Below are positions 53,954 through 61,622 of a stretch of 64,000 bases of DNA, piece by piece (position 1 is the first letter of the stretch; every line of letters starts with the position of its first letter). Source of the stretch: Pseudonocardia hydrocarbonoxydans (GTDB lineage: Bacteria; Actinomycetota; Actinomycetes; Mycobacteriales; Pseudonocardiaceae). The notes beneath the pieces were generated by a model. The model worked only from the letters and a program-made list of their open reading frames with translations, was not told where the DNA came from and searched no databases. The DNA lies in assembly GCF_006539565.1 (NCBI RefSeq), contig NZ_BJNG01000001.1:186001-250000 (forward strand). Direction: 5' to 3'. The translations under genes and the position numbers were made by a program.

Positions 53954-56877
53954 AGAACCTCCACCTGCACCGCGCAGAACTTGAACTCGGGGATCTTGCC
54001 GTAGGGGTCGATCTCGTCGATCGTCAGCAGGTTGGCCGCGGCCTCCCGGAAGTGGAACGGGATGAACACGTTGCCCAGCTGCTCGCGGTGCGAGATGCGG
54101 ACCACCAGCTCGATCTGCCCCCGCCGTGAGCGGGTGCGGACCCGCTGCCCGTGCGCCAGCCCGCGGTCGGCGGCGTCCTTGGGATGCATGTAGACCTCGG
54201 CGATCGGGGAGATCGCGTCGAGGGCGAAGCTGCGCCGCGTCATCGATCCGGTGTGCCAGTGCTCCAGCAGCCGCCCGGTGTTGAGCACCAGCGGGTACTC
54301 GGCGTCGGGCAGCTCCTTGGGCGGCAGCCACTGCGCGGGCACCAGGTGGGCGAGGCCGTCGTCGGTGTTGAACTTCTCGTCGAACATCACGATCGTGCCG
54401 TCGGTGTGCTCGGGATCGGCGTTGGGGTAGAGCTTGCCGGTGAGCCCGAGGTTGTCGTAGGCGAGGTTCGCGTACGACGGCATGAGTGCGACCATCTCGT
54501 CGAAGACCTCGCTCGGGCTCGTGTAGTGCCAGTCCAGGCCGAGACGCCGGGCGATGTCCTGCTCGATCTCCCAGTCGGGCCGGGCCTGGCCGGGCGGGTC
54601 CATCACCTTGCGGCCGAGCTGCACGCGCCGGTCGGTGTTGGTGTAGCTGCCGTCCTTCTCCAGGTAGGAGGTGGCCGGGAGGATCACGTCGGCGAACTCG
54701 GCGGTCTCGGTGAGGAAGATGTCCTGCACGACGAGGAAGTCGAGCGCGGACAGCGCCTTGCGCACCTTGTTGATGTTGGGGTCGGACAGGAACGGGTTCT
54801 CCCCGAGCATGTACATCCCGCGCACGCCGCCGGGCTGCAGCACCGAGCCGATGATCTCGGTGACGGTGAGGCCGCGGTCCGGGTTGAGCGCGGTGCCCCA
54901 CGCCTCCTCGAAGCGGGCCTGGGTGGAGGCCCGGTCGACGCCCTGGTAGTCGGGGTAGAACATCGGGATCAGCCCGGCGTCCGAGGCGCCCTGCACGTTG
55001 TTCTGCCCGCGCAGCGGGTGCAGCCCGGTGCCCGGGCGCCCGACCTGCCCGGTGATCGAGCACAGCGCGATCAGGCAGCGGGCGTTGTCGGTGCCGGTGG
55101 TGTGCTGGGAGATCCCCATGCCCCAGTAGACGACCGCGGCGCCCGCCTCGCCCCACAGCCGCGCGACCTCGCGGATGGTGTCGGCGTCGACGCCGGTGAT
55201 CTGCGCGGCCCGCTCCGGCGGGTAGTCGGCCACGGTGGCGGCCAGCTCGTCGTAGTTCGAGGTGCGGGCGGCGACGAACTCCCGGTCGACGTGCCCGTTG
55301 CGGATGATCTCGTGCATCACCGCGTTGTAGAACGCCACGTCGGTGCCCGGCTTGAGCTGGACGTGGACGTCGGCATGCTCGGCCACCGTCGACGCGCGCG
55401 GGTCCACGTAGACGATCTTCGTGCCGGCACGGCGGGCCTGCTTGAAGAAGCTCGACGCGACCGGGTGGTTCGCGGTCGGGTTGGAGCCGGTGATGATCAC
55501 GACGTCGGCGTTGACGACGTCGCCGTAGGTGGTGGACACCGCGCCCGAGCCGACGCCCTCGAACAGCGCCGCCACGCTGGAGGCGTGGCACAGCCGGGTG
55601 CAGTGGTCGATGTTGTTGGTGCCGAAGGCGGTGCGGATGAGCTTCTGGAAGAGGTAGGCCTCCTCGTTCGAGCACTTCGCCGAGCCGAAGCCGGCGATCG
55701 CGCCCGGCCCGCCCTCGGCGTGCACCTCCTTGAGGCGGCGTGCGACGAGGTCGAGCGCCTCCTCCCAGGTGGCCTCGCGGAAGTGCGGCAACACCTCGTC
55801 GTAGTCGACCAGGCCGCCGGGCTTGCGGTTGCCGCCGCGCTTGTCGCCCGGCTTGCGCTCGCTGCGGTTCCCGCCGTCGCCACCGCGGCCGCGGTCGTTG
55901 TCCGTGGCCTGCTTGCCGGTGCCCTCGCCGCGGACGTCGGCCGAGAGCGGGCCCTTGGGGTAGGAGCCCTCCACCCGGATCAGCGGCACGGTGAGGCGCT
56001 GCGGGGAGGCGGCGTAGTCCCAGCCGTAGCGGCCCTTGACGCACAGCCTGCTCTGCGAGCCGGGCTGGTCGCGGCCCTCGGCGAAGGAGATCGCGCCGCG
56101 CTCGCGGTCGACGTAGTAGGTCAGTGCGCAGCCGACACCGCAGTACGGGCACACCGAGTCGACGGCGTCGAGCTCGGAGCGGGGCCGGATCGGGATGTCG
56201 CGGATGGGCTTGTTCGTCAGCGCGCCGGTCGGGCAGGCCTGCACGCACTCCCCGCACGTGACGCACGAGCTGGCGCCCATCGGGTCGTCCAGGTCGAACG
56301 CGATGCGCGTGCCGTAGCCCTTGCCGGTGCGGCCGATGACGTCGTTGCCCTGGATGTCGTCACAGGCACGCACGCAGCGGTCGCACAGGATGCACGCGTC
56401 GTGGTTCACGTCGATGACCGGGTTCGACGAGTCGGTGCCCCGGCCCGACCCGCACGGCAGGGCGGTGTCCTCGCGGGACACGTCGAAGCCGTCGGCCAGC
56501 GCGAGGAGCAGGTTGTCGCCGGTGGTGGTCTGCTTGGGGTCCTCGGCGCGCGGGGGCTGGTCGGACACCAACAGCTCGGTGAGCACGGCGCGACTGCGCT
56601 CGAGCTCCTCCGAGGTCGTCACGACCTCCATCCCGTCCTCGCAGGGCCGCACGCACGCGGCCGCGAACACCCGGCCGCCGGTGTCGACCACGCACATCCG
56701 GCACACGCCGACCGGGTCGTAGCGCTCGTCGTGGCACAGCACGGGGATGTCGATGCCGGCCCGCCGCGCGGCGTCGTAGATCGTCGTGCCCTCGGGGACG
56801 GTGACCTCGCGCCCGTCGATGGTCGCCTCCACCGTGGGCACGCGGGTGGCGGCGGGCGGCTCGTGCAGGGCGGTCAT
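53950..56877 (-). CDS. Formate dehydrogenase catalytic subunit (Mo/W, FdsA/FdhF type)
   Basis: 975 residues. N-terminal NuoG-like part: [2Fe-2S] ferredoxin (Cys48, 59, 62, 75), His-Cys segment, two [4Fe-4S] clusters (Cys162-172, Cys205-215), then the molybdopterin domain with its own [4Fe-4S] (Cys243, 246, 250, 279). The metal ligand is Cys430 in CTRLCHASS, not selenocysteine. No signal peptide, so a cytosolic NAD-linked enzyme with the downstream NuoE-NuoF fusion. Odd feature: about residues 316-356 form a Gly/Arg/Lys/Asp-rich low-complexity insert. GGGGGAT precedes the ATG. Confidence 0.94.
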   Translation of the reverse strand: MTALHEPPAATRVPTVEATIDGREVTVPEGTTIYDAARRAGIDIPVLCHDERYDPVGVCRMCVVDTGGRVFAAACVRPCEDGMEVVTTSEELERSRAVLTELLVSDQPPRAEDPKQTTTGDNLLLALADGFDVSREDTALPCGSGRGTDSSNPVIDVNHDACILCDRCVRACDDIQGNDVIGRTGKGYGTRIAFDLDDPMGASSCVTCGECVQACPTGALTNKPIRDIPIRPRSELDAVDSVCPYCGVGCALTYYVDRERGAISFAEGRDQPGSQSRLCVKGRYGWDYAASPQRLTVPLIRVEGSYPKGPLSADVRGEGTGKQATDNDRGRGGDGGNRSERKPGDKRGGNRKPGGLVDYDEVLPHFREATWEEALDLVARRLKEVHAEGGPGAIAGFGSAKCSNEEAYLFQKLIRTAFGTNNIDHCTRLCHASSVAALFEGVGSGAVSTTYGDVVNADVVIITGSNPTANHPVASSFFKQARRAGTKIVYVDPRASTVAEHADVHVQLKPGTDVAFYNAVMHEIIRNGHVDREFVAARTSNYDELAATVADYPPERAAQITGVDADTIREVARLWGEAGAAVVYWGMGISQHTTGTDNARCLIALCSITGQVGRPGTGLHPLRGQNNVQGASDAGLIPMFYPDYQGVDRASTQARFEEAWGTALNPDRGLTVTEIIGSVLQPGGVRGMYMLGENPFLSDPNINKVRKALSALDFLVVQDIFLTETAEFADVILPATSYLEKDGSYTNTDRRVQLGRKVMDPPGQARPDWEIEQDIARRLGLDWHYTSPSEVFDEMVALMPSYANLAYDNLGLTGKLYPNADPEHTDGTIVMFDEKFNTDDGLAHLVPAQWLPPKELPDAEYPLVLNTGRLLEHWHTGSMTRRSFALDAISPIAEVYMHPKDAADRGLAHGQRVRTRSRRGQIELVVRISHREQLGNVFIPFHFREAAANLLTIDEIDPYGKIPEFKFCAVQVEVL

Positions 56878-56912
56878 AGGGATCCCCCGATCGACGGCGA
56901 TGCGGAGGTCCG

Positions 56913-56918
56913 ACCCTA
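56913..56918 (-). promoter_or_regulatory. Candidate -10 element for the formate dehydrogenase operon
   Basis: TAGGGT on the minus strand lies 35 bases before the catalytic-subunit ATG in the 116-base gap after the AOR-family gene. No clear -35. Pattern-based only. Confidence 0.3.
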
Positions 56919-56954
56919 GTTGACCCCACGGGGATCGGCTGCCCCCACGACCGC

Positions 56955-56971
56955 CACGTCGTCACGACGTG
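56955..56971. other. Short hairpin between AOR-family gene and formate dehydrogenase
   Basis: CACGTCG / CGACGTG, a seven-pair perfect stem with loop TCA. It lies downstream of the AOR-family stop and upstream of the formate dehydrogenase promoter candidate. It could be a weak terminator or an operator for formate dehydrogenase. Confidence 0.4.
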
Positions 56972-56993
56972 CCGGGCACCCGAGGGGGGCCGG

Positions 56994-58829
56994 TCACGCC
57001 GGGTCGGCCGGCTGCGGGTCGGCCGGGTGCGGGTCGGGCAGGAGGAGGTCGGGCAGGGCGGCGGGGTCCGGGCGGCCGGCGGCGTCGAGGCCGCGGGCGC
57101 GGTAGTAGCCGTCGACCATGGCCTGCAGGGTGGTGGCGGTGAGCGTCGCCGCCCGGCCCGAGGCCAGCTGCAGCGGGGTCCGCAGCATCCGGGCGGGCAG
57201 CGTGTCGTCGGCCGCGGTCGCGCCCGCGCGCAGGTTGAACACCCGTTTCGCCAGCACGATCCGCCGGGCCGTCGCGCGCAGCTCGTCGGCGTCGACGTCC
57301 CAGCCGGTGACGGGCCGCAGCAGCGCCGCCCACTCGTCGAAGGGCTCGGTGAACACCCCGCGCAGGAACTTGCACAGGATCATCGAGTCCATCACCGCGG
57401 CGCGGTCCTCGGTGGCGACGGCGGCGGCCACGTGCGGGTCGCCGCCGTCGAGACGGTCCAGCTCGCCGGAGAGGTCGGCCTCGTAGGCGCCGGAGCGGTT
57501 GTGGTCGGCGCCGCGGGAGTTCACCGCGAGCCCCAGCGCCATCGCCTGCAGCGTGCGCGGCTCGTAACCGGGCAGCTCCAGGCCCTTGACCTGGGGGGCG
57601 AAGTCGATCGAGCCGCCGCCGACGACCCCCGCGGCGTGCCGGGAGCCCTGCGCCAGCAGCTCGCCGACCCCCGAGCGGGACCCGATGAGGTCCAGGGCCC
57701 GCAGCAGCGCGGCGCCGTCGCCGAACCGCAGCCACGGCGCGTCGAGGAGCCCCCGTTCGGCGCACTCCATCGCCCAGGCGATCGTGCCGCCCGCGGAGAT
57801 CGTGTCGATGCCGAGCTCGTCGCAGCGGGCGCTGGCCGCGAACACGTCGTCGGGGTCGGACACCCCGCACATCGGGCCGAGCGCGAACACGTTCTCGTAC
57901 TCCATGCGCTGGCTGCCGCCGCCCTTGCGCGAGTAGATGTGCTCGCAGCCGATGGAGCACGACGCGCAGCTGTTGCGGGCCACGCCGCGCAGCTCGTGCA
58001 GCTCCTCGGCGGCGAGGCGGTGCGCGCCGTCGAAGGTGGCGGCGGTGAAGTTGCGGGTGGGCAGGGTGGAGACGGCGTTGAACGCGAGCAGGTTGGCCAG
58101 CGTGCCGAGCTCGCGGTACTTCTTCGTGGCCGGGCCGAAGCTGCGTTCCCGCAGGTCACGGGCGGCGGCGAGGACGGCGGGCGCGTCGGCGACGGCGGCC
58201 TTCGTCCCCGCCCGAACCAGCACGGCCTTGAGGTTCTTGGCCCCGAGCACCGCGCCGAGCCCGCCGCGCCCGGCGTGCCGTCCGTCGTGGCTGATCGTGG
58301 CGAAGCGGACGCCGCGTTCGCCCGCCGGGCCGATCGCGGCGCTGTTCCAGCCGCGGCCGAACCGGGCCGTCAGCGCCGTCTCGGCGTCGGCGGCGGGCAG
58401 CCCGGCCAGCTCGGGGCACGGTTCCAGGCGTACGCCGTCGGCGTCGACGAGCACCACCGACAGCTCGTCGGCGCGGCCGCGCACCACGATCGCGTCGTGC
58501 CCGGTGAGCTTGCCCGCGATGGCGAACCGGCTCGACGCCAGCGCGTCGGTGAGCAGCCCGGTCAGCGGGGACCGGGCGACCACGGCGAACTTGGCGCTGG
58601 TCGTCAGCGGGGTGCCGACCAGCGGGGAGAAGACGAACGCCAGCGGCGCGGCCGGGGCCAGCGGGTCGGTCCCTGGCGGGGCGAGCCGGTGCAGCAGCCA
58701 GGTGCCCAGCCCGACGCCGCCCAGGTAGCCGCGCAGGACCCGGTCGTCGAGCTCGAGGGCGGTGCCGGTGGCCGTGCTCCCGCCGACGTCGACGACGAGC
58801 GCCCTCCCGAAGTACCCACCGGCCACCAT
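56994..58829 (-). CDS. Aldehyde:ferredoxin oxidoreductase family protein (tungstopterin)
   Basis: 611 residues, normal for the AOR family, whose members carry a tungsten bis-pyranopterin and one [4Fe-4S] cluster and oxidise aldehydes to acids. Cluster cysteines appear as CASCSIGC plus a later Cys in MILCKFLRG. Cofactor-region blocks GGLGAVLGAKNLKAVLV, LPGYEPRTLQAMALGLA and MEYENVFALGPMCG are recognisable. No AorA-like Fe-S partner or ferredoxin gene is adjacent, so the electron acceptor is unknown. ATG 58829 follows the MobA-MoaD stop by 16 bases; co-transcription is likely. Confidence 0.92.
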   Translation of the reverse strand: MVAGGYFGRALVVDVGGSTATGTALELDDRVLRGYLGGVGLGTWLLHRLAPPGTDPLAPAAPLAFVFSPLVGTPLTTSAKFAVVARSPLTGLLTDALASSRFAIAGKLTGHDAIVVRGRADELSVVLVDADGVRLEPCPELAGLPAADAETALTARFGRGWNSAAIGPAGERGVRFATISHDGRHAGRGGLGAVLGAKNLKAVLVRAGTKAAVADAPAVLAAARDLRERSFGPATKKYRELGTLANLLAFNAVSTLPTRNFTAATFDGAHRLAAEELHELRGVARNSCASCSIGCEHIYSRKGGGSQRMEYENVFALGPMCGVSDPDDVFAASARCDELGIDTISAGGTIAWAMECAERGLLDAPWLRFGDGAALLRALDLIGSRSGVGELLAQGSRHAAGVVGGGSIDFAPQVKGLELPGYEPRTLQAMALGLAVNSRGADHNRSGAYEADLSGELDRLDGGDPHVAAAVATEDRAAVMDSMILCKFLRGVFTEPFDEWAALLRPVTGWDVDADELRATARRIVLAKRVFNLRAGATAADDTLPARMLRTPLQLASGRAATLTATTLQAMVDGYYRARGLDAAGRPDPAALPDLLLPDPHPADPQPADPA

Positions 58830-58845
58830 GGGGCCGACTGTAGGC

Positions 58846-59703
58846 TCACCCGCCCGCGTCGGCCGACAGGAAGGCGACGCCGTCGCCGGCCACCAGCGGC
58901 AGGCCCGGGTCGCGGGTGATCCGGTCGCCGTTGAGGGCGGCGACGACGTGGCGGTCCAGCTCGAGCCCGACGGCCGCGGCCGCCGAGCCCAGCGTGGCGA
59001 CGTGCAGGGTGCGCGGCCCGCGGCGACCGGCACCGGCGAGTGCGCCGAAGCACTGCACCTGCACCGGAGCGGGTTCCCGGCGCCGGGCCTCGGCGTAGTC
59101 GGCGGGCTCGTTGACGTTGACGACCGAGTCCAGCGCCGGATCCAGCCGGGCGACGTCGGGGTCGGCCAGCAGGTCGGCGTCCTCCAGCCGGGCCACCGTG
59201 CAGTGCTCGTAGAGCATCCCGGGCCGGCTGCGGCCCTGCGCGATGAGCGAGGTGATCAGCGGGGCGAGCCCGGTGCGGTACCCGGCGGCCAGCGGCTGGC
59301 GGAAGCCCCGCGCGAACGGCAGCGCCACGTCCGTGCCGGGCCCGGCCAGGCCCGCCAGCACCCGCCGGACGAACGCGGGGTGCAGGAACGGCATGTCGGT
59401 GGAGCAGACGAACGCCGCCGCCGCGCGCCCGTCCAGTGCGGTGAGCCCGGTCGCGATGCCCTGCATCGGCCCGACGCCCTCGACCGGGTCCTCCACCACC
59501 TCGACGCCGGCGGGCAGGTCGGGCAGCTCCTGGTCGGGGGAGGCGACGACGAGCACCGGGCCGGGGACCGTCCGGGCCAGCAGCGCCGTGGCGCGGTAGA
59601 GCAGCGTGGAGCCGTGCCACTCCAGCGCGGCCTTGGACGTCCCCATCCGCGACGACCGCCCGCCGGCCAGCACGAGCCCCGCCGCGCCGTCCCCGTCACC
59701 CAC
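58846..59703 (-). CDS. mobA: MobA-MoaD fusion: molybdenum cofactor guanylyltransferase with ubiquitin-like sulfur-carrier domain
   Basis: 285 residues. Residues about 8-205 are a MobA-type nucleotidyltransferase (LAGGRSSRMGTSKAAL, CSTDMPFL, VVNVNEPADY) that adds GMP to molybdopterin. Residues about 213-285 resemble MoaD/ThiS (AVGLELDRHVVAALNGD, LVAGDGVAFLSADAGG) and the chain ends exactly in Gly-Gly, as needed for sulfur carriage. The fusion is uncommon to my knowledge. GTG 59703 lacks a ribosome site; TACGAT on the minus strand six bases upstream suggests a leaderless transcript. Directly upstream of the AOR-family gene. Confidence 0.88.
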   Translation of the reverse strand: MGDGDGAAGLVLAGGRSSRMGTSKAALEWHGSTLLYRATALLARTVPGPVLVVASPDQELPDLPAGVEVVEDPVEGVGPMQGIATGLTALDGRAAAAFVCSTDMPFLHPAFVRRVLAGLAGPGTDVALPFARGFRQPLAAGYRTGLAPLITSLIAQGRSRPGMLYEHCTVARLEDADLLADPDVARLDPALDSVVNVNEPADYAEARRREPAPVQVQCFGALAGAGRRGPRTLHVATLGSAAAAVGLELDRHVVAALNGDRITRDPGLPLVAGDGVAFLSADAGG

Positions 59704-59709
59704 GCGGCG

Positions 59710-59715
59710 ATCGTA
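59710..59715 (-). promoter_or_regulatory. Candidate -10 element for a leaderless mobA-moaD transcript
   Basis: TACGAT on the minus strand ends six bases before the GTG start at 59703, the spacing expected when transcription begins at the start codon. No ribosome site competes with this reading. Confidence 0.45.
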
Positions 59716-59742
59716 GGCGGCTCGCGCACGACGCCCGGGTCC

Positions 59743-59767
59743 GGCACACGGGTCAGGCACACGGGTC
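59743..59767 (+). repeat. Tandem 13-bp direct repeat upstream of mobA-moaD
   Basis: GGCACACGGGTC occurs at 59743-59754 and again at 59756-59767, a 13-base period, with degenerate copies on both sides. It lies directly upstream of the candidate promoter of the mobA-moaD/AOR operon and could be a regulator-binding array. Confidence 0.6.
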
Positions 59768-59792
59768 CGGCACCGGTGGCGGACCCCCGCGG

Positions 59793-59809
59793 CGGGTAGG
59801 AGCTACCCG
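59793..59809 (-). terminator. Hairpin at the end of the GntR-type regulator gene
   Basis: CGGGTAG / CTACCCG, seven perfect pairs with a GAG loop. The stem includes the regulator's stop codon (59803-59805). Possibly a terminator separating the regulator from mobA-moaD. Confidence 0.45.
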
Positions 59810-60717
59810 GCCGCCGGGGTGACCGTCCCGGAGCGGGTGGCGTCGTAGCCGCCCAGCGCCGTGACCGCGGCCCGCAGCGGTGCGCCGTGCAGGGCCGCGA
59901 CCAGGGGTGCGGCGGCGTCGAGCGCGCTGCCGGGCAGCGCGATGTCGTAGTCCTCCCAGGCGACCGGCAGGAAGTCGAGATCGAGGTCGGCGGCGGCCGA
60001 CCGCACCCCGAGCCCGACGTCGACGGTGCCGGTGGCGACCGCGAGCGCGACCTCGAGGTGGGTGCCCAGCTGCGGGCCCCGCACCGCGTCCGGGTCCTCG
60101 CCTGCGTCGAGCAGGAGGCGGTCGAGCAGCACCCGGGTGCCGGTGCCCGGCCGCCGGGCGGCGACCCGGTGGCGCACCAGTCCGGCGAGGGTGACGCCCG
60201 CGGGGTTGCCGGGTGCCACGATGAGGCCCTGCTCGCGGCGCCACAGGTGGACGAGGTGCGGGTCGAGGCGCCGCAGCAGGCCGCGGGCGAACGGTGCGTT
60301 GTAGACGCCGCTGTGGTGCAGCAGGTGGATGGCCGCGCCGTCCGCACGGCCCTGCCGCACGGCGGCCAGGCCGGCGAAGCTCCCCTGCCCGGTCAGGGTC
60401 CGCACCCGCCCGGCGAGCGTGCGGGTGACCAGGTCGAACGCGGGGTCGTCGCTGCCGGCCAGGGTGAACACCGACTCGGCGTGCAGGAACCGGCGCGCGG
60501 CGACGGCGGCGTCCGCGGTGAGCCGGGCGCGGCGGCGGTCGGCCAGCTCCAGGACACCGGCCTCGGCGAGGTGGCGCTGCGCGCGGCTCACCGTCGACGC
60601 CGTGGTGCCCCACTCGCGGGCCAGCTCGCGCACACCGGGCAGCTCGTCGCCGGGGCACAGGTCACCGGACCCGGCGCGGCGGGCCAGGGCGGTGCAGATC
60701 TCCCGGTACCGGGTCAC
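59803..60717 (-). CDS. GntR-type regulator with binding-protein-like sensor domain
   Basis: 304 residues. Residues 1-70 are a GntR-like winged helix (LPGVRELAREWGTTASTVSRAQRHL). Residues about 85-304 are a periplasmic-binding-protein-like domain (REQGLIVAPGNPAGVTLAGL, RPGTGTRVLLDRLLL, VDVGLGVRSAAADLDLDFLP) like that fused to MoeA at 48951-50855. Divergent from tupABC, so it is probably an intracellular tungstate/molybdate sensor controlling uptake; the ligand is inferred from context. GTG 60717 has no ribosome site and TAGAGT lies eight bases upstream, suggesting a leaderless mRNA. Confidence 0.86.
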   Translation of the reverse strand: MTRYREICTALARRAGSGDLCPGDELPGVRELAREWGTTASTVSRAQRHLAEAGVLELADRRRARLTADAAVAARRFLHAESVFTLAGSDDPAFDLVTRTLAGRVRTLTGQGSFAGLAAVRQGRADGAAIHLLHHSGVYNAPFARGLLRRLDPHLVHLWRREQGLIVAPGNPAGVTLAGLVRHRVAARRPGTGTRVLLDRLLLDAGEDPDAVRGPQLGTHLEVALAVATGTVDVGLGVRSAAADLDLDFLPVAWEDYDIALPGSALDAAAPLVAALHGAPLRAAVTALGGYDATRSGTVTPAAG

Positions 60718-60725
60718 GGGAGGGC

Positions 60726-60735
60726 ACTCTAGGCT
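60726..60735. promoter_or_regulatory. Overlapping divergent -10 elements, regulator/tupA
   Basis: Minus-strand TAGAGT (60726-60731) faces the regulator gene and plus-strand TAGGCT (60730-60735) faces tupA. They share two bases, so the two polymerases would compete and one bound protein could control both genes. Confidence 0.4.
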
Positions 60736-60753
60736 CGGGCCGGTCTGCACTGC

Positions 60754-60769
60754 TCTGAGATGGTTCAGA
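60754..60769. promoter_or_regulatory. Candidate operator in tup leader
   Basis: TCTGA-N6-TCAGA inverted repeat between the divergent regulator and tupA genes, just before the AAAGAGG ribosome site of tupA. A plausible target of the GntR-type regulator; short, so moderate support only. Confidence 0.45.
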
Positions 60770-60779
60770 AAGAGGCACC

Positions 60780-61619
60780 GTGGCCGGTCGTGCCGTGCTC
60801 GCGCTGGTCGTCGCCGCGCTCGCGCTCACGGGATGCGGGGCCGCTCCCTCCGCGGAGCGGTCGCTGATCCTCGCCACCACCACGAGCACCCAGGACTCGG
60901 GCCTGCTCGACGAGCTGCTCCCCGCCTTCACCGCCGCCACCGGGTGGCAGGTGAGGACCGTGGCCGTCGGCAGCGGGCAGGCCATCGAGCTGGGCCGCCG
61001 CGGCGAGGCCGACGTGCTGCTCGTGCACTCGCCCGCGGCCGAGGAGGAGCTCGTGGCCGAGGGCACGGCGGGGCAGCGGCGGCTCGTGATGCACAACGAC
61101 TTCGTGCTGCTCGGGCCCGCGGCCGACCCGGCCGGGATCCGCGGCGTCACCGCGGTCGAGGCCGTGGCCCGGATCGCGGCGGCGCGCGCGGTGTTCGTCT
61201 CCCGAGGCGACGACTCCGGCACGAACGCCGCGGAGGACGGGCTGTGGTCCGCCGCGGGCGTCGCGCCCGGCGGCACCTGGTACCAGGAGACCGGGCAGGG
61301 CATGGGGGAGACGCTGCGGGTGGCGAGCGAGCTGGGCGGCTACACGCTCTCCGACCGTGCCACCCATCTCGCCCAGCGCGACACGCTGGCGCTCGAGGTG
61401 CTCGGCGAGGGCGACCCGGGCCTGCTCAACGTCTACCACGTGATCGAGATGACGACCCGGGCCGGTGACCGCGTGCAGCCCGACGGCGCCGCCGCGTTCG
61501 CCGGCTGGATCGTCTCCGCCCCCGCCCAGGAGCTCATCGGCGGGTTCGGCACGGCCGAGTTCGGGCAGCCGCTGTTCACCGCCGACGCCGGGCGGAACCC
61601 CGCGACCCCGGGCGGCTGA
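60780..61619 (+). CDS. tupA: Tungstate ABC transporter substrate-binding lipoprotein
   Basis: 279 residues. Signal with lipobox ALTGCGA (Cys about residue 19). The TupA oxyanion motif TTTSTQDSGLLDELLPAF and the following VGSGQAIELGRRGEADVLLV are diagnostic, separating it from ModA. DDSGTNAAEDGLW and YTLSDRATHLA complete the site. Binds tungstate (with molybdate as possible second ligand) and feeds TupBC. GTG 60780 is preceded by AAAGAGG. Confidence 0.93.
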   Translation: MAGRAVLALVVAALALTGCGAAPSAERSLILATTTSTQDSGLLDELLPAFTAATGWQVRTVAVGSGQAIELGRRGEADVLLVHSPAAEEELVAEGTAGQRRLVMHNDFVLLGPAADPAGIRGVTAVEAVARIAAARAVFVSRGDDSGTNAAEDGLWSAAGVAPGGTWYQETGQGMGETLRVASELGGYTLSDRATHLAQRDTLALEVLGEGDPGLLNVYHVIEMTTRAGDRVQPDGAAAFAGWIVSAPAQELIGGFGTAEFGQPLFTADAGRNPATPGG

Positions 61620-61622
61620 CGG

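Noticed and set aside
52196-56266. A single 1356-codon open frame joining formate dehydrogenase subunits
   Set aside because: Only the part from 53953 downward is the real NuoE-NuoF protein; the rest is an out-of-frame reading of the catalytic subunit, which has its own intact frame.
53950-56877. Possible selenocysteine at the formate dehydrogenase active site
   Set aside because: The position reads CTRLCHASS with an ordinary Cys codon and the frame has no internal TGA.
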